Below are positions 1 to 33,655 of a stretch of DNA of 64,000 nucleotides, piece by piece. Below the pieces are notes generated by a model, which had not been told where the DNA came from, did no database searches, and saw only the letters and a program-made list of their open reading frames with translations. Numbering within the stretch: position 1 is the first letter of the stretch; each line of letters starts with the position of its first letter. Source of the stretch: Ailanthus altissimus (lineage: Eukaryota > Streptophyta > Magnoliopsida > Sapindales > Simaroubaceae); NCBI GenBank assembly GCA_946807835.1, contig OX327693.1:11549501-11613500 (forward strand), read 5' to 3'. The position numbers and the translations under genes were made by a program.

Positions 1-583
1 TGCATTCTTTAACCCATTGGTTTATGGATATTTCTTTAGGTTATCTTGTATTTGTGAGTTTGTGATATACTACTTCCTATCAAAATAGAAAAGAAAAAAG
101 TTTATGCTAATTACTTGATGAGTTTGATGTTATGCAAGGAGCTGTCAATATACCAAATTTAATCATGATCCTACACAATAATACAAAAGAACTATACCAT
201 AGTAAATGGACGTAATAATCTAAATTTCTGCCTTGTTTGGTGCCGTTGACTTGTTTAATTAGTCGTCAAGAATATATAGTTGACTTACCGTCCCAGGGTT
301 GTTTTTGAGTGCATTCGTTATCCTATTGGTAATAAGCATTTCTCTTTAGTTATGTTTTGTTAAGAAGTTGATGCTAAAGTATATCATTGATATGATCTGT
401 GCAATGAAATTCCACAATGGATTGCAAGACTAATTAAGAACTATATCATAGTAGAAAACGTGCTTTCATATGGTTGATTTAACAAATAATTGGGTTCTTT
501 AGATTTATAGTTTTGCAATTGATGTGAGAAAATTCTTTTTCTTTTAGTTTTCTGTTCAACTATTTGTCTCTGCATAATTGCAG
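1..583 (+). other. Partial upstream intron of the acyl-ACP synthetase gene
   Basis: AT-rich sequence ending in a pyrimidine tract and TTGCAG. No coding segment matching the missing N-terminus was seen, so the previous exon is outside the window. Confidence 0.7.
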
Positions 584-22116
<21,533 letters not shown>

Positions 22117-24781
22117 ATGTGTGACCATAGTCGCATTTGTATACTGTCTATATTAAATCAATGTATTGAGGTCTATATATATAGAGCTAGCCTAGTTATA
22201 AAAGAGTTTGTAATGATTACATACAACATACAAGTTAAATTATGTTTCGTTCTGTTTCTAAAATTTAGTTCTGCAACTGAGAACCAATTCATGGAAGCTT
22301 TATAGGCATAACATTTACAAATAAATGGTCTGAAAGATTGGAAGAAATTATCTAGAAGAGAGCTGTCAACTTCGCTTCTTTATCTTCTCCAGGTGGGTCT
22401 TTATTGTGGGTGTTTGTTCTTTTTTCAGTACAGTTTTGGTGGCCTGCTTAATGATTCACCGAAAAAATATCACGCTTTTATAAATATTGACGATCGCATA
22501 TCTCTTATTATTGAAATGATTTTGCACAAAGGAGAGTCGGAAAGTGAGTAGACAAGTTAATGGGCTGTATTGGGCAATCACACAAACTCAAGGCCCATAC
22601 AAGCTGGCATGCAAGGCCGCCGTAGGTTAATAGCAGAACTAAAGGCTCAGCACAACTCAAAGGCATGGCTCCTATCACGGTTTGGGTAGTGCGTGGGCTT
22701 GCCCAAAAGGCTTTGTTGCCTAACAGACCTAAAGAGTGGGTCCGTTAGAATGCGAAAAGGCTCTCTTAGTATATGAAAATGACAAATACATTTTTTTATA
22801 AAAAAATTCAGAACTCTTAAGGTTTGGGGTAAAAAAATTTGTTCATACTCTTGTCGGGTAATGGAATTTTAAACTTAATAGTAAAAAAGGTAAAAATAAA
22901 AAATTATCAATTTGTATTGAAAAATAAAAATTTTAGTCAACAGTGAGTCAATTCTAATTAATTGTCGGTCAACGTCGATTAACGATTTTCGATTAACTTC
23001 AATCAATGTTTTGATGGTTGGTCAATATTAGTCAATACTAGTCAATGGGCCATCGATCAATATGATTATTGGCAATCAATACCAATCACTGACAGTCGAT
23101 GTCAGTTAACAACAATCAATATTGATTAATGGTCGATCAATATCTATTTTTAAATAGTTTTATTTGAGGATAATATATTAATAAATTTTTAATCTCATAT
23201 ATAAATGAAAACTTAGAATAGTTTAATTAGTTAAAGTGTTTGTTTTTATTAATAAATGCAAAAGTTCATCTTCTTCTCAAAGGGCTTTGAGAAAAGGGGC
23301 AAGCAGTGAAGATGTTGAGAATAACTGGGAATTATTGATCTTAATTAGAATTTATTGCAAATGCATGTGAAGGAAGGAATGATTGCACATTAGTATTAGT
23401 AAGAGTAAGGGAAGGCGTGTGCCATGGCATAGAACTTCTTTTCTTCTTTGTACGAGTCTCTAAAGCATTTAAATTTTAATTTTTTTTTCAACCATAAAGG
23501 GGGGCATAATGGTAAAATAATGATAATTTCAATAGTCTTAATAAACTTTTTATTAAAGTTAAGAATTGCATTACTTAACAGTATATAAACGAGATTTTTA
23601 AAAATATTAGAACATGTATGTCCCTTTTTCAAATCTTAAGGATTCAGATGTCATTTTTTTTTTAAAATTAATAATAAATAAACTTTTATCCGTTCTTTTT
23701 TTTATTAAAATTATGAAGAGTAAGGATATTTTTATAACTTTATATAAAATAAGGACATGCAATACAAATTTAATGACTATCAACATCAATCAACAACAAT
23801 CGATCAATGCTAACTAATGATCTATCAACTTTGATCAATAGTTGATCATTTCGTTCTTTTGGTTGAATTAAGAAAATTTTATATTTTTAATGTTCTTTTT
23901 ACTGTCTTGGCTTCTAATCAATAATCCATTAATGTCTTATAGAACTTCTATTACTTTTCTATGTTCTTTCAATTCTCTAGCATTTCCTCTCATTAGAGTG
24001 ACATTAAAAATGGTGGGCTTTTCTAATTCTTTTCCATCTTGCTTTCTTTTTGTTGCTTGCATTTGGCTTTGGATGTTTGCAATTTCATTTTTGTAAGTCT
24101 TCAATAAATTTTTTTTAGTTTGATCTGATAGAGTTTTCAATAGTATATATGTATATATATATTTATTTATTTTATCAAAGTAAAACTCTTGCTTCATTAT
24201 TATTTTAAAATGATCTTTAAAAGGAATCTCTTATGATTTTGTATAAGACAGATTTTTGTGTATTAGAGTAGGTGTATGATTAGCCTCGTTATCTAAAAAC
24301 ATTTTGAAAGATTTTTCTGCTTCATCACAAAAGTAGAAACCCTTAAAAAAATAAGATTTTGAAAGTTTTCAATTAAACTTGCCACTTCTTGCTAAGTTGA
24401 AAATATTCCCATTTTTCTTCCCTTAAAAATTACATAATACGAATATTTATTATTTTCAAAAAAATAAAATAAAACTTAATGCATTTAATGCTTCAAGAAC
24501 CTTTCTTATTACTAGGCTTTTCTATAAACTACCTGCCTACCCATTACTACTAGCTTATATTTGTATAATTTTATAGTAATTATTTATAGGTAATTTTAAT
24601 GGATTAATATTTTGTAACTTTTTACTTTTTTTTTTTTGCAAGCTTAATATCTTTGCTATTAAAATATGTCCATTTTTACTAAATACTAAGCATATTATAT
24701 AATGATATTAGTAAACAGCTTAAATTAGGAATAAATTTTTTTTTTCAAAATGTAATAATCCTAAGAACTTTTGCAACTATT
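22117..24781. other. Gene-free DNA between the acyl-ACP synthetase gene and the LINE
   Basis: It begins with the 3' UTR. Two stretches, about 22920-23150 and 23770-23860, are rich in degenerate GTCAAT/ATCAAT words on both strands, a simple-sequence-like decay product. The rest is AT-rich with no gene recognised. Confidence 0.6.
22320..22325 (+). terminator. Possible polyadenylation signal of the acyl-ACP synthetase gene
   Basis: AATAAA about 200 nt after the stop codon, in AT-rich DNA. Placement fits a plant 3' UTR, but the hexamer is common by chance here. Confidence 0.3.
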
Positions 24782-24793
24782 AATTCTTCAATT

Positions 24794-27325
24794 TATTCGG
24801 AAAGTTTTGAAAGATATAATTTCAAAAGCTTAGAGTAACTTTATTCCGGGTCGATTTATTATAGATAATGCTATTATTGGGTTTGAATGTCTCCATACTT
24901 TAAAAAAAAAGAAACCATCTTCCGCTGCTCATATGGCAATCAAACTTAATATGTCCAAAGCATATGATAGGGTAGAGTGAAACTTTCTTGATGAAGTAAT
25001 GAGTATTATAGTTTTCTAGAGAAATGGCGAAGTTTAATTAGAAGATATCTGGTCTCAGTTCCTTTATTTTGTGCTTCTAAATGGTGTGTCTCATAGAGAT
25101 TTACCCTTTCAAGAGGGTTGAGGCAAGGGGACCCATTCCCCCTACTTATTTATTTTATGGGCAAAATGATTATCTAGCTTGATTGCAAAAGCCAAAAGTG
25201 AAGGTATATTACAAGAGTTTCTTTGTGGTAGACATGGCCCTACCATCTCTCATCTCTTTTTACAGATGATAGCTTACTTTTTTGGAAAGCTGATATGTAG
25301 AATGGGCATGAAATTAAGTAGATTCTTATTCCATATGAGCTTTCCTCTAGACAGTGCATTAATTTCAATAAGTCAACTGTGTGTTTTAGGGGTTGTCGAA
25401 ACCTAAACGATAAAGCTAGCATTGTTAGTCATCTTGGTGTTCAACAAGTTTCTTGCCATGAGAGGAATTTGGGCCTTCCAAGCTTCAGTGGAAAAAATAA
25501 ATGTTCTTTGTTTTCTTCTATTAAGGATCGCGTGTGGAATAAGCTTAAAGGATAGAAATTAAAGTTTTTCTATGTTGGGGGCTGTGAGATTCTTATCAAG
25601 GCAATTGTTCAATTAATACCATCTTACACAATGAATTTATTTAAACTTCTCACTTCCTTCATCCATGGAATTCATAAATTAAGTGCCCGTTTTAGTGAAG
25701 AGGAGATGACAGCCATTGAAAAAATCATTAGTGTCGTTGGGAGTATCTCTGTTGTAATAAAAAGGAAGGTAGTTTAGATTTCAAAGATCTTCATCTTTTT
25801 GATAAAGTATTGCTAGCTAAACAAAGCTGGCGAATCCTTAAATAGCCAACGTCTTTGATGGCGCAAGTGGTTAAAGGTATCTACTTTCATAACTCTTCAT
25901 TTTTATAGGTTAAACAAAGAAAATCCTATTCTTTTGTGTAGAAAAGCATTCTTTGTGGTAGAGAAACAATCTTAAAAGGGGCTCGGTGAAGAATCGATGA
26001 TAGCACATCGGTTTACATATACCATGATAAATGACTTTTGCGCCCTTATGATTTTAAACCCATGTATCCTCATAAGTTGCCTGAATTAGAAAAAGTTTCA
26101 GATTTATTGATTGCTTTGTGGCATTAGAATATAAATCTTATTAGAAACTCTTTTTCAAAGGAGGAATAAAAACTCATTTTAAGCATTCCTCTAATTCCTC
26201 CTAGTGGCCGCCAGGATGATTGTTTGATTTGGCATTTTGATACACTTGGTAACTATAATGAAAAGTATGGTTATTGGCTAAAATATCATGCACAAGATCA
26301 TGCCCAAAGCTCCTCGGGATTATCAAATTCAAATTGGTGGCATGTATTATGGCGTCTCTAGATACCTTTAAAGATTAAAATTTTTGCTTGGCAGGCTACT
26401 CATAATTGGCATCCAATGAAAGTTAACTTGAATTTTCACCATGTTCCTATAGATAAAAAGTGCCCAATTTGCTCTTGTGATGCAAAAAGTACCGTGCATG
26501 CTTTATGGTAGTGTAAAATTCTTGCTGGCGTTCGAAACTGGTGTGACTATTTTTAAGGGATTGTTTAATCTCAAGATATTGCCATAGATAATCTGTTTGA
26601 TCAAGTTTTGTCCGATTTTCAGTTAAAGAGTTGGAGCTCTTTATTTAGTTGCTCTGGCGGATCTGGTATGCCAAAAATAAGGCTATTCATGAAGGCATTT
26701 TTTTGGATCCTATAGCTATTTTTTGCTGGGTGCAAGATTACTTGAATAAGTTTCAACAAGTATAATTGGCTAGCAGCTTGGACCAATGACCTATTATTTG
26801 TTCTTGGAAGCCGCCTACCATTGACTAGGTAAAAATTAACGCAAACACTATTGTTAACAGTATGAAGAATGTTTCAGGATTAGGTTTTGTTTACCGTAAC
26901 CACCTTGGCAAAGTTCTTTTTCAAGTGCTTCCAGACTTTCTTTTACCTATAAAAGTATTCCTATAGCTGAAACATTAGTTATTGTCTATGAGTTGGTTCA
27001 CACTAAGCGAATGAGGTATTACTTTATTGAAGTGGAAGGAGATTCTCAACTAGTGATTAACAAAATCATAACTTTGTATGACTCTTATTCAAAGTTTGGG
27101 ATCTTAATTGGTAACACTAGGGATTTACTTCAATCGTTTCGCTCTTTTAAAGTTTTTATGTTCTTAGGGCCTCCAATAAGGTGGCTTATGCCATGGAAAA
27201 TCTTGCTTTGTCTTGTAATTTAGATTTTGTATGGCTAGGATCTACCCTAGGCAATATTTCTCATTTGGTTTTTCAGATTGTATTAATTCTGTTTCTTGAG
27301 TAATTAATTTATCTTTTAAAAAAAA
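24794..27325 (+). mobile_element. 5'-truncated L1-type LINE, TSD AATTCTTCAATT
   Basis: A perfect 12-bp TSD flanks the element at 24782-24793 and 27326-27337. The 3' end is a short poly(A) after ATTTATCTTTT. The 5' end starts inside reverse transcriptase, as expected for truncated target-primed insertion. Remaining domains in order: RT, zf-RVT zinc-binding region, RNase H-like. Confidence 0.9.
24800..27240 (+). pseudogene. LINE reverse transcriptase, zf-RVT and RNase H remnant
   Basis: Conceptual reading across frames shows SNFIPGRFIIDNAIIGFECL, KLNMSKAYDRVE (about 24943-24978), RGLRQGDPF (about 25112-25138), FTDDSLLFWKAD where FADD is usual (about 25259-25290), a zf-RVT segment with IKIFAWQATHNWHP and KKCPICSCDAKSTVHALW (about 26370-26510), and an RNase H-like tail near 26830-27230. 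Many stops (for example TGA after DRVE) and frameshifts make it non-functional. Confidence 0.88.
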
Positions 27326-27491
27326 AATTCTTCAATTGAATTTGGAAAATTTATGATCTTCTTACTATATGTGGTTGTAGATTTACTTTACCTTTATCAA
27401 TTGTTAAACCCTAAGAATTCAATTTCTTTTTTGTTTAAATAACTTTTGTTGATTATATTTTATTCTTGTTGAAATATTCTAAGATTTGATG

Positions 27492-28076
27492 TATAGTAAA
27501 ATTTTGATAAATTAATAACTTTGAGACCAAGAAAAATATATGAATTAATTGATTAATTAATAAATTATTAACTTGTGAAGATATCCTTTATATGTAAAAA
27601 ATATTGTATCTCATACTGTTTTATTTCAATTAAGTGAATTAAATATTATATTTTATGAACTAATTATATTTATATATTTTATTTAAACAAATAAAAATCA
27701 TGACCATTTTTTTTAAATATATTTTTTTTCAAAAATATAATATTACATTCTTTAATGCACTGAATTATTCTATTTTATGAATATTTAACCAAGTGTTATA
27801 GATAAGATCTATAGATAACATCAATTTTTAGAAAAAATGAACAACATTGAACACATATTTTAAGAAGGCTTCTTAGACATATCATATGCATTTAGTTATA
27901 CATAAATTTATGTCTTAAGTGGGTCCTATATAAAACTATTAAGATTTGTATATAATTTATTATTTTATAAATTTATCAAATTAGTTAGTACATTAACCCT
28001 AAATTGAGACAAAAAAAAAAATTATTTAATCGAGTTACTAATTTATTGAGTATTAATTTATCATAGTTCTACTGTA
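27492..28076. mobile_element. MITE-like element with TATAGTA/TACAGTA inverted ends
   Basis: Left end TATAGTAAAATTTTGATAAA; right end in reverse complement TACAGTAGAACTATGATAAA. Both continue TTAATA with further inverted similarity. About 585 bp, AT-rich, no coding capacity. Next to a possible TA duplication; the superfamily is unassigned. Confidence 0.65.
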
Positions 28077-28288
28077 TATAGGATGTATGTAAAAGCTTAT
28101 TGCTACAATATATTAACAATTTAGACAATATAGAACTTTGAAATCTAAAAGTACTTTAACCATTCGAGCTCAGAAAACTTGTGGTGGATTTTTTAATCTA
28201 GAAGACGTTACTAATCTTTCAAATCTCTTTTTGAGCAAGTAAAAGTTGTTCAAGGGAATGATTCTTCATTTGGTCTAATTTACCAAAA

Positions 28289-29014
28289 GGGTTATTTTTA
28301 TGGTGCTCTTAAGGTATGACTTAAAAATAGGAATGTCCTTAAGGTATGAGAAATAATCTCCAATGCCCTTACAATTGTGAGATGCTATAAAATATTTCAA
28401 AATTATTATAAAATAACTATTATACCCTTATTCATACTCTTCTTAATTTATTTTAGATTATTTTGGTACTCTTTTTTTTTACTTGAGTACTAAAATAAAA
28501 AATATTTTCTTACAAAGTATTTATTATTTTCCTTTCTATCATTTATTTAAAATGATTTGTTTTCAATTTCGGTACTCTATTTTTTCGTTTTTTACTTGAG
28601 TACTGAAATAAAAAATTTAACAAAATATTTTTTATTTCTATTATTTTAACATTTGTTTAACATTTTAAATATTTTAATATTAATAGAAGTTTATAATAAA
28701 TATAAAATTTTAAATAAGTTTTAAAAATTAGAAATGACAGAGTACCAAAATTTAAAAATAATTATTTTAAATAAATGACAAAAATGAAAATAATAAATAT
28801 TTTTTTATTTTAGTACTCAAGTAGAAAAAAAGAGTACTAAAATAACCTAAAATAAATTAAGAAAAGTATGATTAAGGGTATAATAGTTATTTTATAATAA
28901 TTTTAAAATATTATATTGCATCTCAAAATAGTATGAGCATTAGAGACTATTTCTCATACCTCAAGGGTACCTATGATTTTAAGCCATACTTCAGGGGCAC
29001 TCATAAAAATACTC
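28289..29014. mobile_element. Long foldback element, possible Mutator-type MITE
   Basis: Arms of more than 220 bp, extending with decay to about 310 bp, are inverted copies: 28289-28600 versus 28700-29014. Shared blocks include AATAACTATTATACCCTTA, CTTAATTTATTTTAG and ACTTGAGTACTAAAATAAA. Flanks TTTACCAAAA (28279-28288) and ATTTCCAAAA (29015-29024) match at 8 of 10 positions. That TSD length and the long inverted ends resemble Mutator-like MITEs. No transposase. Confidence 0.75.
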
Positions 29015-29504
29015 ATTTCCAAAATTTGCTTTACAATCAAATTATTGTCACACCTTAGTGACACGTGGCTACATAATTGTTTATTTATATTTTTAATTAG
29101 AAAATTTTAAAGTAATAAAATAACTTTTTTAAACAAAAAATATAAGCAACTGACAGTAGCCACCATTATTGTCATCATTGTCTTTAAGAAAGTACCGAAA
29201 GAACCTCAAAAAAGGAGAAGAGAGGTAATGGCCGCCTAATATGCCATCAAATGGTAATGCATCAAATGACAATGCATTATGGTGATGGTGGTGTACCGTA
29301 ACACGCTGTTATTTGATGATAGTGTTAGGTGGCTGCCACTTCTACCACTTCTTTCATCATTCATCTGTCTTTGGTATTTTTTTCTTAATGAAAATATCTT
29401 TGCCATCATGTAGATCATGGAATGTTTAGCTTAGTAAGGTCAATTTTGTGCCAATTGTTCCTAACACTATCTATGGCAATAATGACAATAATGGTAGTCG
29501 TGGC

Positions 29505-30808
29505 TAGGCATGGGCACGGTCCGATTCGATTTAGTTTTAGTCAGAACCGAACGGAACTAAGGTTTTTTTATTCTACTTTTAATGAGAATTGAAAAAAAAC
29601 TGAATGTATCATAGAAATCGAATAGGGCCGAACCCAAAAAAAACCTGTTTGGTTTTTTAGTTTTAAGGCTGTTCATCATCTTTTGTTAATGAGCTCCCAA
29701 ATTTGCTTTTTCATAGTTGTAAATAACTCAAAATTTTTGAACTCAAGTAAACTCTAATAATTGTAAACTTTATATGAAGCCTCAATGTATCTTATTCTTG
29801 TTGCAGCTACCATCCCCCATAAATATTACATTTTCAAGACACTTTATAAGAAAGAAAATTAAGAATAACTATTAGTCAATGACCAAGAAATTTAATGGCT
29901 TGGTAGTAGAGATTTGAGGAAAACAGTGCTTGTTATATGTTCGGTATTTCAATAAAATAAAAAGGCACAAATCAAATCATCATTGTTGCTAGAGCTTCAC
30001 CATATGCAAAAGCACTTTTTTTTTTCTTCAGATTTATCCTAACAAACAAACAAACAAACAAAATAATGTCTACAAATGCTATCACCGACCCACATAATAA
30101 TAAAAAACCCTACCTACCCCACAGAAATTATACTTTTGATTCTTGATTAATTAACAACACAAACTTTATTCCGCCTCTAATCAAGTTCTTCTAAGGCTTT
30201 TATTGGAATCTCAAGTGTGGAGAAAGATCTTTGTAGTCCAAAACAGGCAACTCATGGTGACGACAAGAGACATTGAATGCTGACAGCAGATGGCAGATGA
30301 AAAGTGAGAGACGGAGATCCATTTCACTTGAATTAAGCCGCTGTAACAAATTCATCGAAAAAGTAGCATTGGCGAAGATGAATAGTAGTTCGTCTCTAAA
30401 TCAACTCAGCAGAGTTAGAGAAATTCTTTGTTCGACAAAGAGCATGAGAGTTGAGGCTGATAAAGAGAGATGAGTGAGTGAGAGGGGAAAAATTATATTT
30501 TGATTTTAGGGTTATGTTTTTCTTGTTCTTAAAAAAAAATTTAAATACAAAGTATTCAATGCAAGCAAGCTCATTGTAACAATTAGGATGGGTCAGTAAT
30601 TTATTGCCGCATGGCCAAACTATTGTTAATTTAAAATTTGGTTCTTCCGGTTCGATTTCGATTTTCAGTATAACCGAACGAGACTGTTTGATTTTTATAT
30701 GTAAACAATTGAACGGTTTTATTTCTCTTTAAAAATTGAACTGAACTGACCAGTTTGGTTCGGTCTAAACTAATTTTTTGATTTTTTTGTTTTTTTTACC
30801 TACCTCTA
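29505..30808. mobile_element. Non-autonomous hAT-like element, 8-bp TSD GTCGTGGC/GTGGTGGC
   Basis: Ends TAGGCATGGGCA and (reverse complement) TAGAGGTAGGTA. Subterminal CCGAAC/GTTCGG motifs on both sides are typical of a widespread plant hAT repeat. Flanks at 29497-29504 and 30809-30816 differ by one base. An internal 66-codon ORF at 30273-30473 matches nothing I know. An (AAAC)n-like run lies near 30040-30062. Confidence 0.75.
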
Positions 30809-30816
30809 GTGGTGGC

Positions 30817-31830
30817 AGTCATTGGTTGTTGTTTTTATTTTGTTTTTTACTTTTATTTTTTTTAATTATTTCATAATTTTTTAAATTAAAAATATTTAAT
30901 AAACCAATTATATAGCACCTGTATTAAGTACAAATTTTGAAGTCAACTATAGAATCAAAGAGTATAATAATTGTAATAAAAATCATCTAATTTAACGAAA
31001 TTTTTTAATGATAAGGGGTATTTTTAGTAATTTTGAAAATATAATTATCTTTTTAACCAAACTTTAGTGATACAAATGTCATCTCTCCCTCCCCCTCTAT
31101 TATTTTTTTATAAGTAAAATAAATGCATCCTATTCTTAATTCTTTGTTATAAGTCTTCCATTTTTAACAATAATAAATGGTTTAAATTCTAATACATTAA
31201 TGTTAGTCTTAGGTCTTGAGTTTCTTTTTTAGATTCACTTTCTACAGAATCATTTGATTCAAAAATGTGGACTTCATCATTCAAACAATTTAGATATATT
31301 AAAACTTTCTTCTTCAAATTTCAAGTTCTAAAATATTAGCTTGATATTTTTAGCTTCAGGATAATTAGGCTTTATGTCCAAAAGGGTGAGCCTATTTGAA
31401 CCTACTGTAATACTTTATAAACCCAACCACTTAAATTTAAAATTTAAAAGTTTACTTAATAAATCTACTTAAATTCTTAATATAACCTTATTCTTTAAAC
31501 CTTTTTTTTTTTTCACAAACCCACCAAATATATTCTATCTATTTTTACACTAATTGTTGGAACTTACTGTTGAATGGACAATGTTGTTGGATACTAATAG
31601 TTTGTATAGTTAAGGCATACTAGGCATTGTCATTAAATTATTTCTACCCCCACAAAGATGATGATCAAGATGTAAATAGTTGTGTCATAGTATAGTTTCA
31701 TGATTCAATGACTACTGAATTTGTAATGGAAATTATAAATTCTATAGGACTACAAGATAACTTTTACAAGAGTTGGTTGATGAAGAGAATATGAGAGGAG
31801 GAGAATAGATTTTTCATATATATCAAAGAG
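30817..31830. other. AT-rich spacer, nothing recognised
   Basis: Short homopolymer runs only; no coding frame or element boundary supported. Confidence 0.6.
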
Positions 31831-32251
31831 TGAGGTGTGTTTCTATATTTATAAAGGCATTTGTGCCTCTCTGGACGGGCACAATGCCTCTTCAGATTAA
31901 CACATCATTTTGAGTGGATACATGCATTTCCAAAAGATCATAATCTTGGAAAGAGTTATGTACCTTTCCAAAATGGTCATAACCTTTAGTTTAAATTGGT
32001 GTCTTTCCAAAGGAACACAACATATTAGAAAGATAAATGACTTTTCAATTAGTCACACTATAAATTCTAGTACCATGGCCCTCAAATTTGGTGCCATAGA
32101 GCTCTAAACAAAGAATGGTGGTTCTCTGTTTAGGCGCAGCGATGCCCTACCTTGGGCGTTGTAGCACATCGCCCAACTATGGGCGCTACAACACCTAGGC
32201 CTGCGCACTGTTTTCTTCTCATTTTTCCTTATTTTCATTTTAATATATAAT
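31831..32251. repeat. Truncated LTR-like fragment next to the minus-strand gypsy LTR
   Basis: The segment ends in TGCGCACTGTTTTC followed by AT-rich DNA. It contains recurring GGGCGTTGTAGCACATCGCCC and GGGCGCTACAACACC words like those in the other gypsy LTRs here. It appears to be an older LTR piece into which the element starting at 32252 inserted. The left limit is approximate. Confidence 0.45.
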
Positions 32252-33636
32252 TGATGCTATACTAGTTAAGCATAAACGCACGCTATCGTATCAAGTAATA
32301 TATGATTTTAAGTCCTATTAAAAATCCCATAGGGAATATGCGATTTAATTTTATAAATCAAGTACTAAAATTGTACCTACTTAACTTTTTTTCAGGAAAT
32401 TATAATGTGAAATTTAATTAACTAATCTAACTCTATCAAGTAAACAAAATAAAAGCAAACGGTAGAATTCACAAATAAAGATAATCTAGAGTTTTGACTC
32501 GTCCCCTAGTATTTCAATTGATTTATTAACCTCTTAATTAATCTCTTAATACCAATTGTTGGCTTAGTAGCTAATCTCATCATAATCCTCGCCGATGGCC
32601 AAGTGACTATATTACGCATTCTAACAATCACCTATATGTCTATGATAATTAAATTAGAATGTAATTCATTAAGATTAAGTCTAAATTATACCATACATGC
32701 CACCTACGTATATGTCTATCCTAGATGGAACTCATAGTTGTTATCCTATAATCATGCATCAAACTACCCTAGGCTAAATATATATATCCCTTTGTCAAGT
32801 TTATCATAGTTCCTCAATCATTCAAAATATTAATTAAGTATAATGAAAGCATTAGACACAAGATAATGAGTCAATTGAATGTATCAAGTTTATAAACTAA
32901 AAATTAATAAAATCTAAATATATATTAGGTTCATATAGTTTAACCCTAGATGAATAATTTAGCCCATCGCAAAATCAAAAGTATCCAACCAATTCATAAA
33001 GATCAATAAGAAAAAAAATATAATGATAAAGAAATAGTAGAAAAACTAATCAAAGTTACTATTTGATGTGCTTCTTGCTCTTCTTTGACTTGAAGTTTGA
33101 ATTCTTGATCTTGGTTCTTCAATATTTGACTTTGATATTTTATTTTGTGTTGTAAATTCTTTTCTTAAGTTTTTTTTTGCCTCTCTAAAGTCTCTGTTTG
33201 TGCTCTTAAAAGAGTTCTTTTATAGCTATGAGAAACCCTAGGGGCGAGGCCTTCAAATTCAAATTAAAATAGGAGAGTTGAGAGGGAATTTTATATGTTG
33301 CACGGGCACTGCAATGCCAAGACTTAGAAATGGGACTTCAAGGAGCCTCACTGGGCACCGCGACACTAGGTTGTGGGTACCGTAGCACCCAGCTACTGAC
33401 TTGGGTGCTTGGCTTCAGGCTTGATTAGGCGCTCTTATATTTTGAGTGCAAATTTTTCATTTTACGTACCAACGTTACCGACCGCAATGTATCAAATACC
33501 AATCGATATATGTCACATGTTCTGTTATGAATCTACTTATGGTAAAAAAAAATTAATAAATAGCCAAATATTCATAATTTGAAACAAAATACGAAAGTTT
33601 GGTAGTAATCATATTAGTGCATGTAGGCCCCTATCA
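32252..33636 (-). repeat. 3' LTR of a minus-strand Ty3/gypsy element
   Basis: On the + strand it begins TGATG and ends CTATCA. Homologous to the solo LTR at 1701-3143. On the minus strand it starts TGATAGGGGCC directly after a purine-rich tract (33637-33655) with AAGTTTAGAGATATT, the gypsy polypurine-tract pattern. The opposite LTR of this element was not found. Confidence 0.8.
33217..33225 (-). promoter_or_regulatory. Candidate LTR TATA box
   Basis: Minus-strand CTATAAAAG inside the LTR, upstream of a plausible R region. Motif match only. Confidence 0.4.
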
Positions 33637-33655
33637 AATATCTCTAAACTTAAGA

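Noticed and set aside
22920..23150. Possible CRISPR-like or regular tandem array
   Set aside because: Words are irregularly spaced and degenerate, and the genome is eukaryotic; no constant repeat-spacer unit.
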